Positions 19,706-31,500 of a stretch of DNA of 64,000 nt are shown here, in pieces (position 1 is the stretch's first letter; every line of letters begins with the position of its first letter). Position numbers and translations under genes: made by a program. The notes beneath the pieces are model-generated. The model had not been told where the DNA came from. It was given only the letters and a program-made list of their open reading frames with translations, and made no database searches. The DNA comes from Candidatus Aminicenantes bacterium UBA647 (GTDB taxonomy: Bacteria; Acidobacteriota; Aminicenantia; UBA2199). The stretch is from NCBI GenBank assembly GCA_002299555.1, contig DBOL01000029.1, positions 20,108 to 84,107 on the forward strand, given 5' to 3'.

Positions 19706-20005
19706 TTATCCCCCTCTTACCACGATATAAGCCAACCATCGTGATAGTAAGTTATTAACAAAGTATAATAAAAATATAATCAAAATTGGAGAAATATCAA
19801 TATTTGCGATAATTGTGAATGGAAAATATTTGTGAACGAACCTGAATACCGGGTCTGTCAGCCTTTTTAAAAAATAAACAAACCTGTTTTGTGGGATCTG
19901 CCCGGCCCATGAAATAACAGATCTTATGAGTATGATGATTATGTATGCTTGAATTGCTAATTGAAGAAGATTTATAAATGATATGAGCAGATCATCAAAG
20001 ATCAT
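19706..20005 (-). CDS. yggT: YggT family membrane protein
   Basis: A 99-residue protein with two hydrophobic hairpins (LLQLAIQAYIIIILIRSVISW and ISPILIIFLLYFVNNLL) separated by the conserved DPVFRFVHKYFP-like segment seen in YggT/YlmG proteins. These have been linked to nucleoid distribution and to division in plastids and cyanobacteria; the molecular function is not established. Its start overlaps yggS by 4 bases and divIVA begins one base after it. Confidence 0.88.
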   Translation of the reverse strand: MIFDDLLISFINLLQLAIQAYIIIILIRSVISWAGQIPQNRFVYFLKRLTDPVFRFVHKYFPFTIIANIDISPILIIFLLYFVNNLLSRWLAYIVVRGG

Positions 20006-20685
20006 ATGCTCCTTCTCCCGAACAATGCAGTTCCTATTCTAAGAATAGTTGCCCCCTCTTCAAGAGCAACCTCATAATCATTGCTCATCCCCATCGACAG
20101 ATCTCTTATTTCGAAGTTTTCCAATCCAAAACCGTTGATCTCATCTTTTAGATCTCTCATTTTTTTAAAATACGGTCTCATAATTTCCGGATCGTCATCA
20201 AATGGAGGAATTGTCATAAGTCCGACAACTTTAACTCTGTTAAGCAACGAAATATAGTTAAGTGCTTTTTTCAGTCCGTCAATAGTAAAACCCGATTTGT
20301 TCTTTTCTTCACCAATGTTGATCTCGATGAAGGTTTCTATCACGTTATCAACTCTCTTGTGAATATGTTCAAGGGATTTCACACTGTCCACAGACTCAAT
20401 AAAATCGAAATTTTTCAATACTCTGTTGATCTTATTTTTTTGTAGTTTACCAATAAAATGCCACTTCACATCTTTTCCTTCAAGTGCGGCCTGATGCTCT
20501 TCGGCTTCCTGAGTCTTGTTTTCACCAAAATATCTAATTCCGCAATCATAAGCTTCGATAAGTTTTTCAGCGGGTTGATTTTTACAGACACCAAGAATTT
20601 TTATCCGTTTAGGGTCCGTTTTTGTACGTGCACAGATTCTCTCTACATTATTTACTATCTTTTCATAATTCTGCTTTATATTCAT
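20002..20685 (-). CDS. yggS: YggS family PLP-homeostasis protein
   Basis: A PLP-binding barrel protein that keeps free pyridoxal phosphate balanced; no catalysis known. The 227 residues show the PLP lysine K35 in ILGVCKNQP, the FGENKTQEA motif, WHFIGKLQKNK, MTIPP and the phosphate-binding DLSMGMSNDYEVALEEGAT. Typical YggS has VSKTKP, so the lysine neighbourhood is slightly changed. First gene of a minus operon running to recA. Confidence 0.93.
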   Translation of the reverse strand: MNIKQNYEKIVNNVERICARTKTDPKRIKILGVCKNQPAEKLIEAYDCGIRYFGENKTQEAEEHQAALEGKDVKWHFIGKLQKNKINRVLKNFDFIESVDSVKSLEHIHKRVDNVIETFIEINIGEEKNKSGFTIDGLKKALNYISLLNRVKVVGLMTIPPFDDDPEIMRPYFKKMRDLKDEINGFGLENFEIRDLSMGMSNDYEVALEEGATILRIGTALFGRRSI

Positions 20686-20803
20686 GAATGAAAGATCCTT
20701 ATTTTACATTTTTTATATTTTACCATATTATTTAAAAAAAAGGAACAGTTCTCAGGAAAATCTGATTAATTTCGCAATTTTATGAATACATGCTCAGATT
20801 GGT

Positions 20804-20832
20804 TTGACTTTTATTTGCATTGTTTATATAAA
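20804..20832 (+). promoter_or_regulatory. Promoter of the acyl-CoA dehydrogenase operon
   Basis: TTGACT, a 17-base spacer and TATAAA in the 206-base divergent gap between yggS and the dehydrogenase. The downstream leader ends with the AAGGAG ribosome site. A string of ATCAATTGATTCG near 20843-20855 is partly palindromic but was not assigned. Confidence 0.5.
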
Positions 20833-20891
20833 ACATACTACGGATCAATTGATTCGTATTTTTCTAAAATATACTATCAAGGAGACTTTTA

Positions 20892-22031
20892 ATGGAATAC
20901 TTATTAACGGAAGAACAGATCATGATGAGGGATATGGTTTCAAAATTTGCAAAGGAGGAGATTGCTCCTTCTGCATCAGAAAACGAAAAGAACGGAACGT
21001 TTCCAGCCGAGATCATAAAAAAGGCAGGCGAACTGGGGCTGATGGGTATCGGATATCCTGCAGAATATGGTGGTGCCGGAATGGATTATGTATCTTACAT
21101 GATTGCGATTGAGGAGATATCAAAAGCCTGTGCTTCAACAGGCGTTATTATTTCCGCCCATTCATCTCTTACAATTGATCCTATCTTTACTTTTGGAACC
21201 GAAGAGCAGAAAAAAAAATATCTCCCCCCCATGTGTTCAGGCGAATGGATAGGTTGCCATGCGCTTACTGAACCTGGAGCCGGCTCTGACGCAGGATCAA
21301 CAAAGACAACTGCAAAGCTTGAGGGAGATAAATGGATCTTGAATGGTACAAAACATTTCATTACAAATGGAGCTGAAGCAGAGGTAAGTGTAGTTTTTGC
21401 TTCTACCGATCTTTCCGCAAAAACAAAGGGTATAAGTGCTTTTATTGTTGACAAAGGGGCCCCTGGGTTTAAGATCGGAAAACTTGAGCACAAGCTGGGC
21501 ATTAAGGCAACATCAACAGCAGAACTCATTTTTGAAGATTGCGAGATCCCTAAGGAAAATATTCTTGGTGAAACAGGCAAGGGTTTTAAAATTGCACTTA
21601 CAACACTTGATGGTGGCAGGTTAGGAATTGCATCTCAAGCTCTGGGAATAGCAAAGGCTTCTATCGAGGATGCTGTTAAATTTGCAAAGGAGAGAGAGCA
21701 ATTCAATCAGGCAATAGCAAATTTCCAAGCTATTCAATGGATGCTGGCAGATATGTGTACGGAATATGAAGCAGCATGGATGTTGAATTTCCGCGCTTCA
21801 AAGATGAAAGATCTGGGTCTCAGATATACCAAAGAAGCAGCAATGGCAAAATTAAAAGCATCTGAAGTTGCTTCATTTTGTGCCGCCAAATCTTTGCAGA
21901 TACATGGAGGTTATGGTTATACAGATGAATTCAATGTTGAAAGGTATCTGAGGGATGCAAAGATAACTGAAATTTACGAAGGAACATCGGAGATAATGAG
22001 GCTTGTAATAGCTTCCACACTTTTAAAATAA
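20892..22031 (+). CDS. Short/branched-chain acyl-CoA dehydrogenase
   Basis: FAD enzyme that inserts an alpha-beta double bond into acyl-CoA. The 379 residues include the LTEPGAGSDAGSTKT signature, WILNGTKHFITNG, and the C-terminal QIHGGYGYTDEFNVERYLRD; the catalytic glutamate is E363 in IYEGTSEIM, the position used by short-chain members. An AAGGAG site precedes the ATG. With isobutyryl-CoA mutase directly downstream, the substrate is likely butyryl- or isobutyryl-CoA. Electron transfer flavoprotein genes are not in the window. Confidence 0.92.
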   Translation: MEYLLTEEQIMMRDMVSKFAKEEIAPSASENEKNGTFPAEIIKKAGELGLMGIGYPAEYGGAGMDYVSYMIAIEEISKACASTGVIISAHSSLTIDPIFTFGTEEQKKKYLPPMCSGEWIGCHALTEPGAGSDAGSTKTTAKLEGDKWILNGTKHFITNGAEAEVSVVFASTDLSAKTKGISAFIVDKGAPGFKIGKLEHKLGIKATSTAELIFEDCEIPKENILGETGKGFKIALTTLDGGRLGIASQALGIAKASIEDAVKFAKEREQFNQAIANFQAIQWMLADMCTEYEAAWMLNFRASKMKDLGLRYTKEAAMAKLKASEVASFCAAKSLQIHGGYGYTDEFNVERYLRDAKITEIYEGTSEIMRLVIASTLLK

Positions 22032-22062
22032 ATTTTGTTAGAGGGGAAAACTATCAGATAAG

Positions 22063-25000
22063 ATGAGTAATACAGAAAAGCCTTACAAAATAAAGAATAA
22101 CATCAGAATTGTTACAGCTGCCTCTCTTTTTGATGGTCATGATGCATCGATAAATATAATGAGAAGGATCATTCAATCGTATGGATGTGAGGTGATACAT
22201 CTCGGACACAACAGGTCTGTAGATGAAATAATCACCTGTGCGATCCAGGAGGATGTTCAGGCTATTGCAATAACTTCATACCAGGGCGGACATTTAGAAT
22301 TTTTGAAATATATGTTTGACCTGCTTAACGAAAAGGGGTCAGGTCATATAAAGATTTTTGCCGGTGGTGGTGGCGTTATTCTTCCAGGTGAAATAGAGGA
22401 ACTTGAAGATTATGGCATTGAGAAAATCTACTCGCCGGATGACGGAAGAACTTTAGGGCTGACAGGCATGATAGAGGATCTGATAAAAAAGAGCGATTTT
22501 CCTGTTGGAAAAAATATCAGTGTAAAGATTGATGATATTAGAAAAGGTGATCACATTGCGATCGCCCGGCTGATATCCGCAGCAGAAAATTATCCGGAGC
22601 ATTCAAAAGAACTTCTTGATCAGATCCGAAAAGAGGCTGATAAAAAAAGTATTCCGGTTCTGGGGATAACCGGAACAGGAGGAGCCGGGAAATCGTCAAT
22701 AATTGATGAATTCATAAACAGGTTCCTTTCAGATTTTCCTGACAAAAAAGTTGGGATTTTATCGGTAGATCCATCTAAAAGAAAAACCGGCGGGTCACTT
22801 CTTGGAGACAGGATAAGGATGAATGCTATTAACAGTGACAGGGTATACATGAGATCACTTGCTACAAGACGTGCAAATGTAGCATTGTCCGACCATATCA
22901 AGGAAGGACTGGATACTCTCAAGGTAGCTTCATTTGATCTGATAATACTTGAAACTTCAGGGATCGGGCAGTCGGACTCGGAAGTGACAGAATTTGCTTC
23001 CCTTTCGCTATATATCATGACTCCCGAGTATGGTGCAGGAACACAACTTGAAAAAATAGATATGCTGGATTTTGCAGATATTGTTGTTATCAATAAATTT
23101 GATAAACGGGGAGCACTTGATTCATTGCGGGACGTAAGAAAACAATATAGACGAAACCACAATTATTGGGAAGGGGAAGAGGAAGATCTTCCGGTCTATG
23201 GAACAACGGCTTCCAAATTCAATGATATGGGAACGACCATTCTATATTCTGCAATAATGGAAAAAATTGGAATTAAAAGTAATTCTTCAAAAAGGTTATA
23301 TGATGCTGGCCAGGTCGTTCAGCCCTCCAGGTCCTATATTATCCCACCTAACCGTAACAGATACTTGTCTGAAATATCGGAAACCATCCATGAATATGAC
23401 AGATGGTCAGAAGAGCAGAGTGATATTGCAGAAACTTTGTATGGAATAGATAAAACTCTTGAAACGCTGGAAAAAAATTTTAAATCTGAAATTGATACCG
23501 CCTCTAAACTTAGATCTGTTTATAAGAAGCAGGAAAAAGAGCTTGATCAGACGAATAGAGACTTGCTGGAGAATTGGAAACAAAAGATCACAAATTACAA
23601 AAATGATATTTACTCATATACTGTAAGGGGAAAAAAGATCGAAGTTGACACAAAAAGCGAAACTCTCTCAAGGCTTAATATCCCCAAAATAAGTGTTCCG
23701 AAATTCAGTAGCTGGAGGGATATTCTATCCTGGTGCCTTCAGGAAAATTTCCCAGGCGAGTTCCCATTTACCGCCGGAGTATTTCCGTTCAAAAGAGAAG
23801 GTGAAGATCCTACGAGAATGTTTGCCGGAGAAGGCGGGCCGGAGAGGACAAACAGGCGGTTTCACTATCTTTCCTATGGACTCCCGGCCAACAGGTTGTC
23901 AACGGCATTTGATTCTGTAACACTTTATGGAGCAGATCCCGATAAGAGGCCCGATATTTACGGCAAGATAGGCAATTCGGGAGTTTCAATTTCCTGTCTC
24001 GATGATATGAAGAAATTATACTCGGGATTTCACCTTACAGACCCAAAAACCTCAGTATCAATGACAATAAACGGTCCTGCCGCAATAATGGTCGGATATT
24101 TCCTTAACACAGCCATAGACCAGGAATGTGAATTGTATATAAAAAAAGAGGGAATAGAAAAAAATATTAAGAAAAAAATTGATGATGTTTATAAAAGGAG
24201 TGGAGTTGAAAGGCCCTTATATTCAGGGGAACTTCCTGAAGGAAATAACGGGATCGGATTGATGTTGCTTGGAATGACGGGAGACCAGGTTCTCCCATCT
24301 GATATTTATGAAAAGATCAAAAAAGAGACAATTTCAAAAGTAAGAGGGACTGTACAGGCCGATATTCTCAAAGAAGATCAGGCGCAAAATACATGTATCT
24401 TTTCAACAGAATTTTCCTTAAAACTTATGGGAGATGTACAGGAATACTTTATAGACAATAATATAAGAAATTTTTACTCAGTATCAATTTCCGGATACCA
24501 TATTGCAGAAGCCGGAGCAAACCCAATTACTCAACTGGCTCTGACCCTTTCGAATGGCTTTACATTTGTTGAATATTACCTTTCAAGGGGAATGAAAATA
24601 GATGAATTTGCACCCAGTCTTTCATTCTTCTTTTCAAATGGAATAGATCCTGAATATGCGGTAATAGGACGTGTTGCAAGGAAGATATGGGCTAAGGCTA
24701 TAAAATATAAGTATAAAGGCGATGAAAGGTCACAGAAATTAAAATACCACATACAGACCTCCGGAAGATCTTTGCACTCTCAGGAGATCGATTTTAATGA
24801 TATCCGAACGACACTTCAGGCAATTTATGCTATCTATGACAATTGTAATTCACTCCACACAAATGCATATGACGAGGCTATAACCACCCCGACAGAAGAA
24901 TCTGTCCGGAGGGCAGTAGCGATACAGATGATTATAAATCATGAATTCGGACTTACCAAGAACCAGAATCCGAATCAGGGATCATTTATTGTAGAAGAGA

Positions 25001-25443
25001 TCACAAATATGGTGGAAAAAGCTGTACTTGAAGAGTTTGAAAGGATCTCAGAGCGAGGTGGCGTTTTGGGTGCGATGGAGAGAAACTACCAGAGAAGTAA
25101 GATACAGGAGGAGTCCCTCTATTATGAGAGGATGAAGGATAGTGGTGAATATCCGATCATGGGTGTGAATACATTTCTATCCAGTTCAGGATCACCTACA
25201 ATAATTCCGGGTGAGGTGATAAGAGCAACCGAGGAAGAGAAAGCAAATCAGATAAACACAATTAAGAACCTTAAAAAAAGAAATTCTGAAAGATCAGCAG
25301 AGATGTTAGCACTATTGAAAGATTCGGCAGTTAAAGATAACAATCTATTTGCAACATTAATGGAAGTTACAAAATATTGCTCAATAGGTCAGATTACAGA
25401 CTCTCTTTACAATGTAGGCGGCAAATACAGACGCAATATGTAA
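22063..25443 (+). CDS. icmF: Fused isobutyryl-CoA mutase with G-protein chaperone
   Basis: Interconverts isobutyryl-CoA and n-butyryl-CoA with adenosylcobalamin. The 1126 residues are in the IcmF order: B12-binding domain (1-140; lower-axial histidine H26 in FDGHDAS), a MeaB-like GTPase (P-loop GTGGAGKSS near 203-211), a linker, and the mutase barrel ([50 protein letters not shown]). This fusion separates it from methylmalonyl-CoA mutase. It follows the dehydrogenase by 31 bases, so both serve short-chain acyl-CoA, possibly from valine. Convergent with the RND gene, 3 bases apart. Confidence 0.93.
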   Translation: MSNTEKPYKIKNNIRIVTAASLFDGHDASINIMRRIIQSYGCEVIHLGHNRSVDEIITCAIQEDVQAIAITSYQGGHLEFLKYMFDLLNEKGSGHIKIFAGGGGVILPGEIEELEDYGIEKIYSPDDGRTLGLTGMIEDLIKKSDFPVGKNISVKIDDIRKGDHIAIARLISAAENYPEHSKELLDQIRKEADKKSIPVLGITGTGGAGKSSIIDEFINRFLSDFPDKKVGILSVDPSKRKTGGSLLGDRIRMNAINSDRVYMRSLATRRANVALSDHIKEGLDTLKVASFDLIILETSGIGQSDSEVTEFASLSLYIMTPEYGAGTQLEKIDMLDFADIVVINKFDKRGALDSLRDVRKQYRRNHNYWEGEEEDLPVYGTTASKFNDMGTTILYSAIMEKIGIKSNSSKRLYDAGQVVQPSRSYIIPPNRNRYLSEISETIHEYDRWSEEQSDIAETLYGIDKTLETLEKNFKSEIDTASKLRSVYKKQEKELDQTNRDLLENWKQKITNYKNDIYSYTVRGKKIEVDTKSETLSRLNIPKISVPKFSSWRDILSWCLQENFPGEFPFTAGVFPFKREGEDPTRMFAGEGGPERTNRRFHYLSYGLPANRLSTAFDSVTLYGADPDKRPDIYGKIGNSGVSISCLDDMKKLYSGFHLTDPKTSVSMTINGPAAIMVGYFLNTAIDQECELYIKKEGIEKNIKKKIDDVYKRSGVERPLYSGELPEGNNGIGLMLLGMTGDQVLPSDIYEKIKKETISKVRGTVQADILKEDQAQNTCIFSTEFSLKLMGDVQEYFIDNNIRNFYSVSISGYHIAEAGANPITQLALTLSNGFTFVEYYLSRGMKIDEFAPSLSFFFSNGIDPEYAVIGRVARKIWAKAIKYKYKGDERSQKLKYHIQTSGRSLHSQEIDFNDIRTTLQAIYAIYDNCNSLHTNAYDEAITTPTEESVRRAVAIQMIINHEFGLTKNQNPNQGSFIVEEITNMVEKAVLEEFERISERGGVLGAMERNYQRSKIQEESLYYERMKDSGEYPIMGVNTFLSSSGSPTIIPGEVIRATEEEKANQINTIKNLKKRNSERSAEMLALLKDSAVKDNNLFATLMEVTKYCSIGQITDSLYNVGGKYRRNM

Positions 25444-25446
25444 CAA

Positions 25447-28400
25447 CTAAAATCTCTTTAGGAATTTTTTGAAGAATATTCCAAGGTCATCGAAATAGGT
25501 GTAGAATATCGGCACTGCGAACAGGGTCAGGAACGTTGAAGTAATCAGTCCTCCGATCAAAGTTATCCCCATTGGTGCATAGGGGATTCCTACAAGTCCG
25601 GTGTTCCCTATTGCCATAGGAAGCAGTCCGAATATTGTTGTTAGTGCGGTCATCAAAATCGGCCGGAACCTGTTCACTCCTGCAACAAGAATTGCCTGTT
25701 CTCTCTGCATATCAGATTTTCTATACTGGTTGATCAGGTCTATGAAAACTATTGCATTATTTACAACCACACCTATAAGGACAACAAGTCCGATTCCAGC
25801 CATAATTTCAAATGTTGTTCCGGTTATATACATTAGCCAGTAAGATCCTACAAATGCAGCCGGGATCGCTATCAATACGGATAACGGCAATACAAAAGAT
25901 TCGAAGAGAACTCCCATTATCAGGAAAACAAAGATAACAGAAAAGATCAATGCCGTTGAGAGATCTGAATCCTGCTCCTGGAACCGTCTGCCTCTTCCCC
26001 CTTCCTCGAAAAAATAACCTGTAGGGAATTTATAGTCTTTAAGTATCTTTGTAATCTTTGCACTCAATTTTTTCATATCGGTATCCCCGATATAAATTTT
26101 AAGTTCCATGAAGGATTTTCCGTTCTCCCTCCGGATGCTTCCCTGACTCTTGTGGAATGTAAAGTCTGCTACAGAGTCAAGAAATGTCTCAGCTCCTGAA
26201 TCGGTCTGGAGAAAAGTACTTTTTAATTGAGCGATCGAATTTCTTGATTCAGGATTTGATTTCACATAGATAGGGATCTCTTTTCCCGGTGTCTGAAAAT
26301 TGGAAATTTTTCTCCTTCTCAGGTTGAAAGCAACCAGCTGACCAACATAGTTTGGATTAACTCCGACATTGTATGCTTTATCACGGTCAACCGATATGTG
26401 AATCTCATCATTCCCTGTCTCAGTGTCAGTTTCAACGCTTAGAACCCCTTCTACAAGCTTGACCTGCTTTTCAATATCTTCCGCAAGGGTTTCAAGTACA
26501 CTTGTATCATATCCTCTCAGGGTGAATGATACAGAGCCTTCATCCCCGCCACCCTGTTCTCTCCATGAGGTTCTGATTCGAACTCCCGGAATTACAGGGA
26601 GATTTTTCTTTATATCTTCAGTTAATTCTTCCCTTGTTAATCGTGTATATGCTGTTAATCCCAGCATGGATTTGATCTTTGAGTAGATCACCTGGTACCA
26701 TTGCTTATTTTTATCAGGTTTCAGATATACCTCGATCCTTCCATGAAAGTTTCTGACCCGTGTGGAAATATGGTCTATATGATAAACCTTCTCTTTCTCC
26801 ATTATTTTATCGACTATATAGTTCAGGGTTTTGTCGACTTTTTCCAGATTGTAATCTGAAGGGAAGTTGCAGATAAGCCTCGCATCTCTGGAGCCACCCT
26901 GGGCTGAATCAGATTTCTTCATGTTGTTTTGAGGTATCACCTGACTCGCTATTATCAAAATGACTATCAGAAGAAAATCAAACCTGTGTTTTAGGACCTT
27001 AACAAGCAGATTCTGATAACCCTGGGTTATCTTACTATGGGTTGCATGGATGATCTTTGTTTCCTGAGGGATTGATTTGGTTGAAGCCAGAGGGATAAAT
27101 ATTAATGCAATAAAAAGGCTGGCGGCTAAAGCAAAAATCACAGGTGCTCCTATCCTTGTCAGGTAGAATGCCATTCCGGAATCTCCACCCATCACCATAA
27201 GTGGAACAAAAACAACTATGGTTGTCAGTGTGGCCATGAGTATGGCCATTCCTACTTCAGAAGCACCCATTATTGCAGATTTCCTTAGTCCATATCCGAG
27301 GCCGGCAAATCTGTAGATGTTCTCAGTTATAACAATAGCATTATCAACGACCAGTCCTATTGAAACCATCAATCCCATCATTGTGAATCCGTTCAAGGTC
27401 CAACCTATCGAATAGATGACCATCATTGAGACGAGAAGCGAAAGCGGTATGGCGAGGGTCAGCATTATCGTGATCCTCTTTTTTCTGAGAAATGAATAAA
27501 GGATAAAGAAAGCGAATATACCGCCCCACATCATAGTGGTTTTTACATTATTTATCGAGTCGGATATCATTTTACCCTGATCCCAGAATATGAAATAGTC
27601 GACACCTTTTAATTCAGGTCTGGATTCAAATTGCTGTTTAAGTTTTTCAACTATATTTAAACAAACTTCGACAGTATTGGCTTCACTCTCTTTGTAGGCA
27701 ACTATTCCGGCAGCGATCTTGCCGTCCACCCGCATCATGCTCCTCTGTTCCTCATCAAAATCGTATCGGACGTCAGCAATATTACTCAACTTTATTCCAT
27801 TCTTGATATCGATATTTTGAATATCCTGTAAAGTTTTGAATTTTGCAGTAGTTCTCAGGAGGATTTTTTTCTTTCCCATATAAACATAACCGCTGGACAT
27901 AGAGAAATTTTCACGCATTAAGCGCTGCATCAATTGATATAGATTGACATTGTATGTTTTTATCTTGTCCGAATTAACAATTATCTGGATGTATTTTTCT
28001 CTGATACCGAACATTTCTACATTTGCAACACCTTTGATCCCATCCATTGCCTGCTTTATGAATTTATCGGTAACATAGTAGGGGTCGTCGATGTTATTTT
28101 CATAAGAGACACCCATATATATGATCGGCTCATCATTATCTCTGAACCGTCTTATCCTTATATGTTCAATCTCTTCAGGGATAAGAGATCGTCCCCTTTC
28201 TATTCTATCGGTAACCTGCGAATATGCAAGGTCCATATTAGTGCCCTGAGCAAATTCCAACCAGAACCATACTCCTCTTGACATAGAGTTGCTGAAAATA
28301 CGCTTCAGGTTTTTTACAGTTTTTAGTTCCCCCTCCAGCGGTTTGACTATCTGCTCTTCAACCTCTTTGGGATTCGAATCCGGATAAGGTACGAACACAC

Positions 28401-28563
28401 CTAAAAACGGCGGGCTGAACCCGGAAGGAAAAAGGTCCAGTTTTATTCTTGAATATGCAACAAATCCTATGACAAGTACAGCAATTAGTATCATAGAGAC
28501 CGTAACGGGTCTGTTAAGTGAAAACTTTGGCAATGCTCTTTCTGTAATTTTTTGCTCTGTCAT
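25447..28563 (-). CDS. RND efflux permease
   Basis: Inner-membrane proton-driven pump of the AcrB/MexB (HAE) superfamily. The 1038 residues have the twofold layout: helix 1 near residue 20-38, a large periplasmic loop, helices 2-6, a second loop and helices 8-12. The TM4 relay region reads GLVVDNAIVITEN, carrying one of the two aspartates of AcrB (DD is DN). It starts one base after the stop of the second RND gene and shares its adaptor. No TolC-like gene is in the window, so the outer-membrane channel must be elsewhere. Confidence 0.9.
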   Translation of the reverse strand: MTEQKITERALPKFSLNRPVTVSMILIAVLVIGFVAYSRIKLDLFPSGFSPPFLGVFVPYPDSNPKEVEEQIVKPLEGELKTVKNLKRIFSNSMSRGVWFWLEFAQGTNMDLAYSQVTDRIERGRSLIPEEIEHIRIRRFRDNDEPIIYMGVSYENNIDDPYYVTDKFIKQAMDGIKGVANVEMFGIREKYIQIIVNSDKIKTYNVNLYQLMQRLMRENFSMSSGYVYMGKKKILLRTTAKFKTLQDIQNIDIKNGIKLSNIADVRYDFDEEQRSMMRVDGKIAAGIVAYKESEANTVEVCLNIVEKLKQQFESRPELKGVDYFIFWDQGKMISDSINNVKTTMMWGGIFAFFILYSFLRKKRITIMLTLAIPLSLLVSMMVIYSIGWTLNGFTMMGLMVSIGLVVDNAIVITENIYRFAGLGYGLRKSAIMGASEVGMAILMATLTTIVVFVPLMVMGGDSGMAFYLTRIGAPVIFALAASLFIALIFIPLASTKSIPQETKIIHATHSKITQGYQNLLVKVLKHRFDFLLIVILIIASQVIPQNNMKKSDSAQGGSRDARLICNFPSDYNLEKVDKTLNYIVDKIMEKEKVYHIDHISTRVRNFHGRIEVYLKPDKNKQWYQVIYSKIKSMLGLTAYTRLTREELTEDIKKNLPVIPGVRIRTSWREQGGGDEGSVSFTLRGYDTSVLETLAEDIEKQVKLVEGVLSVETDTETGNDEIHISVDRDKAYNVGVNPNYVGQLVAFNLRRRKISNFQTPGKEIPIYVKSNPESRNSIAQLKSTFLQTDSGAETFLDSVADFTFHKSQGSIRRENGKSFMELKIYIGDTDMKKLSAKITKILKDYKFPTGYFFEEGGRGRRFQEQDSDLSTALIFSVIFVFLIMGVLFESFVLPLSVLIAIPAAFVGSYWLMYITGTTFEIMAGIGLVVLIGVVVNNAIVFIDLINQYRKSDMQREQAILVAGVNRFRPILMTALTTIFGLLPMAIGNTGLVGIPYAPMGITLIGGLITSTFLTLFAVPIFYTYFDDLGIFFKKFLKRF

Positions 28564-28564
28564 T

Positions 28565-31500
28565 TTATTTACTGAACCTGTTGTAAACCAGAGGAATAAG
28601 TATCAGAGTGAGGAACGTTGCACTTAAAAGTCCTGCAATTATTGATATTGCCATCGGTGTTCTTATCTCTGTCCCTTCTCCAAGCCCGATCGCCATAGGG
28701 AGAAGTCCAAGAACTGTAGTTGAGGTTGTGATCAGGATCGGCCTCAGCCTGATATTCCCGGCCTGTTTAATAGCCTCAATCTTTTCAATCCCTCTCTTTC
28801 TTAACAGATTTATATAATCAATAAGAACTATTGCATTGTTTACAACTATGCCTACAAGAGTGATCATACCAATATAAACTGTTACACCTATCGGAATTTG
28901 TAACACATAAAGAGTTATAAAAACTCCGATCAATGCCATCGGTATTGTAAAAAGGATAAGGAAAGGGTGGAGAAATGATTCAAATTGTGAAGCCATCACT
29001 ATGTATACCAGGAAGATTGCAAGTACCATGGCTAGTGTTAAACTGCTTGAAGATGTTTCCATCTCCTGATTCTGTCCCGACAACTCATATGTGAAATCCG
29101 GAGGCATCTGATATTTTTCAACTTCACTATAAATTCTGCTAGCAGCCTCTGTAAGATTTATATGGGAAATATTTGCAGAGATGATCGCTGATCTGTCCTG
29201 ATTTACTCTCCTTATTTCATTTGGGCCGTTGAGTATTTTTACATTTGCTACGCTGCTCAGAATGATTGGGATCTTGTCTCCCGGATTAATGATCAGGTTC
29301 TTAATATTTTCAGCTCTGGTTCTTTGATCATCTTTAAGATATACCCTCACGTCAATTCTTCTATCCCTCTCTTTGTATTTGGTAGCGACAAATCCCTCGA
29401 TCTTATTTTTGATAATACTTGCAACATCGAAAGCGTTCATGCCGAAGTGTGCCAGTTTTGCTCTGTCGAACTCAACTACAAGTTCAGGGAAACCTGATTT
29501 TACACTTGACTCGACATCTTTAAGCCCGTCAATTTCTGATATCCTCTGATAAAGTTCAGAACTTACTCTTCTTAACTCTTCAAGATTGAACCCTTTGATG
29601 ATAAGTTCGATCGGAGATTTTATTGTGAAAAGTGCCGGACGTGAAATATTGTAGTTTACATCAGAAAATTCTTTTAGAACTGTTCTGATGTCTGCGATGA
29701 CATGCTCTTCTACAATCTGAATATTTCCGGATTTTACTATATTCACAGTGACCTTTCCGATATGTTCACCAACTTCTTTTTCGCTGAGCTCATCCTTTGT
29801 TGTCCCTGCAAAATAGCTTATTCCTTTTGTCAAGGCTATCTTAGAAATCTGAGAACTGATCTTCTGCAGGATCCTGTCGCTCTTTTCAACAGGGGTTCCG
29901 ACCGGGAATGTGAGGTTTACAAATATCGTACCCTGATGAACTTCCGGTATAAGTTCTTTTCCAATATTTGGAAGTATTACTAATATTGTGATCAGAAATA
30001 CTATCAATACGGATGTGATTATCTTTGTGTCATTCTTAAGGGAAAGATCCAAAAGCTTAGGATAATTATTGTTTATAACTCCGATAAATTTACCGAAAAA
30101 TATATTGACTATCCTGATAACCGGTGAAAGCAATGTCATGAAAATGATGAACAGAGCTTTTCCCAGAATTATAAATATAGCAACAAATGTGAACAGGAAA
30201 CGCGAGAATAACGCAAGTGTGGAGTTAATAAGGAATCTTATTGTGTAGTAGAGATAGGAAAAGGTCAGATCCCAGAAAAGCAACTTCAATAATGCAGGTA
30301 TCACTACCAGAATTTTTTTAAGAAGATTTGACCTGCCAGAGAGAATTTCTGAAAAGTTCTGAAAAGAAGCAGAGCTCCATGGAGTTCTATTGTTCATGGT
30401 TGTGATAAATGCTGAAAATGGAGTATTGCTGAAATAATTATCCCAGAGCATTTTTTTTCGGGAGAACCTTTCCTCTGTAAAATTAGAAAAACCGGCGGCA
30501 AGTTCTCTGAGCCCTGTTTTAAAGATTTTATCAATTAAGGCTATCAGTGGATATATTATAATTAGAACAAATGATACCACCTGTGTAAGAAATACAACTA
30601 TGAGCTCAAATCCGATCAGTGCCGTGTATGTTATGGTCTGAACAAAGATGTAGAACCAGTTCTTAATATTTTTCTCTGATTCAAAGTTAAATTTAAATTT
30701 CGGTATAGATACATCCCCCTTTTTTCCGTATTTTCTGGAAGCGAGCATAGGGATAAAAAAAAGTGATACCATAAGAGATGCAAGTAGCGAGAATACAACT
30801 GCCAGCGATAGATCCCCGAATATCTGCCCTGCGATTCCCTCAACAAAAACAATAGGGAAGAATACGGCAATTGTGGTAAGAGTTGAAGCTATAACTGCCC
30901 CTCCGACCTCGGAAACACCCCTGACTGCAGACTCAGCCCATCCGTCACCCTCTTCTCTGCATCGGAAAATACTCTCCATTACAACAATAGAGTTATCCAC
31001 CAGCATTCCTATCCCCAAAGCAAGACCACCAAGTGACATTATGTTCAGGCTGACATCAAAGAAACTTAAAGGGGCAAAAGTAGCAATGATCGAAAGTGGT
31101 ATTGATACAGCAACTATTAAAGTTGTAGAAAAATTTTGCAGGAATAGGTAGAGTATAATAATTGCAAATATTCCTCCCAATACGGCAGTATTTCTCACTT
31201 CGTTGATTGAATTTTCGATAAAGATAGATTGATCGGTTAAAATATTATATGAAATATCTTCGGGAAGTCTGTGTGAAAGGAATGCTGTCATTTCCTTTTC
31301 TCTTATTTTTTCTCTGAAGGATTTTTTACCTCCGGTTTTCTGATTTTTCAGACTTTTCACAAACTCACGCTGTTCAGGTGTCCCGAACAGTTTATCCTTA
31401 ACCATCTGACTGACTGCAACTATATTTGAATCAGCTTCTTTGAATATGTTAATTTCAATACTTTCTCTTTTGTTTACTCTTGTAATAACTTTTCGTTCCT

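Noticed and set aside
22063..25443. Methylmalonyl-CoA mutase
   Set aside because: The fused order B12 domain, GTPase, mutase is that of IcmF; methylmalonyl-CoA mutase has the B12 domain at the C-terminus and a separate MeaB.
25447..28563. Inactive RND pump because DD in helix 4 is DN
   Set aside because: VDNAIV is common in active RND proteins outside the AcrB group.
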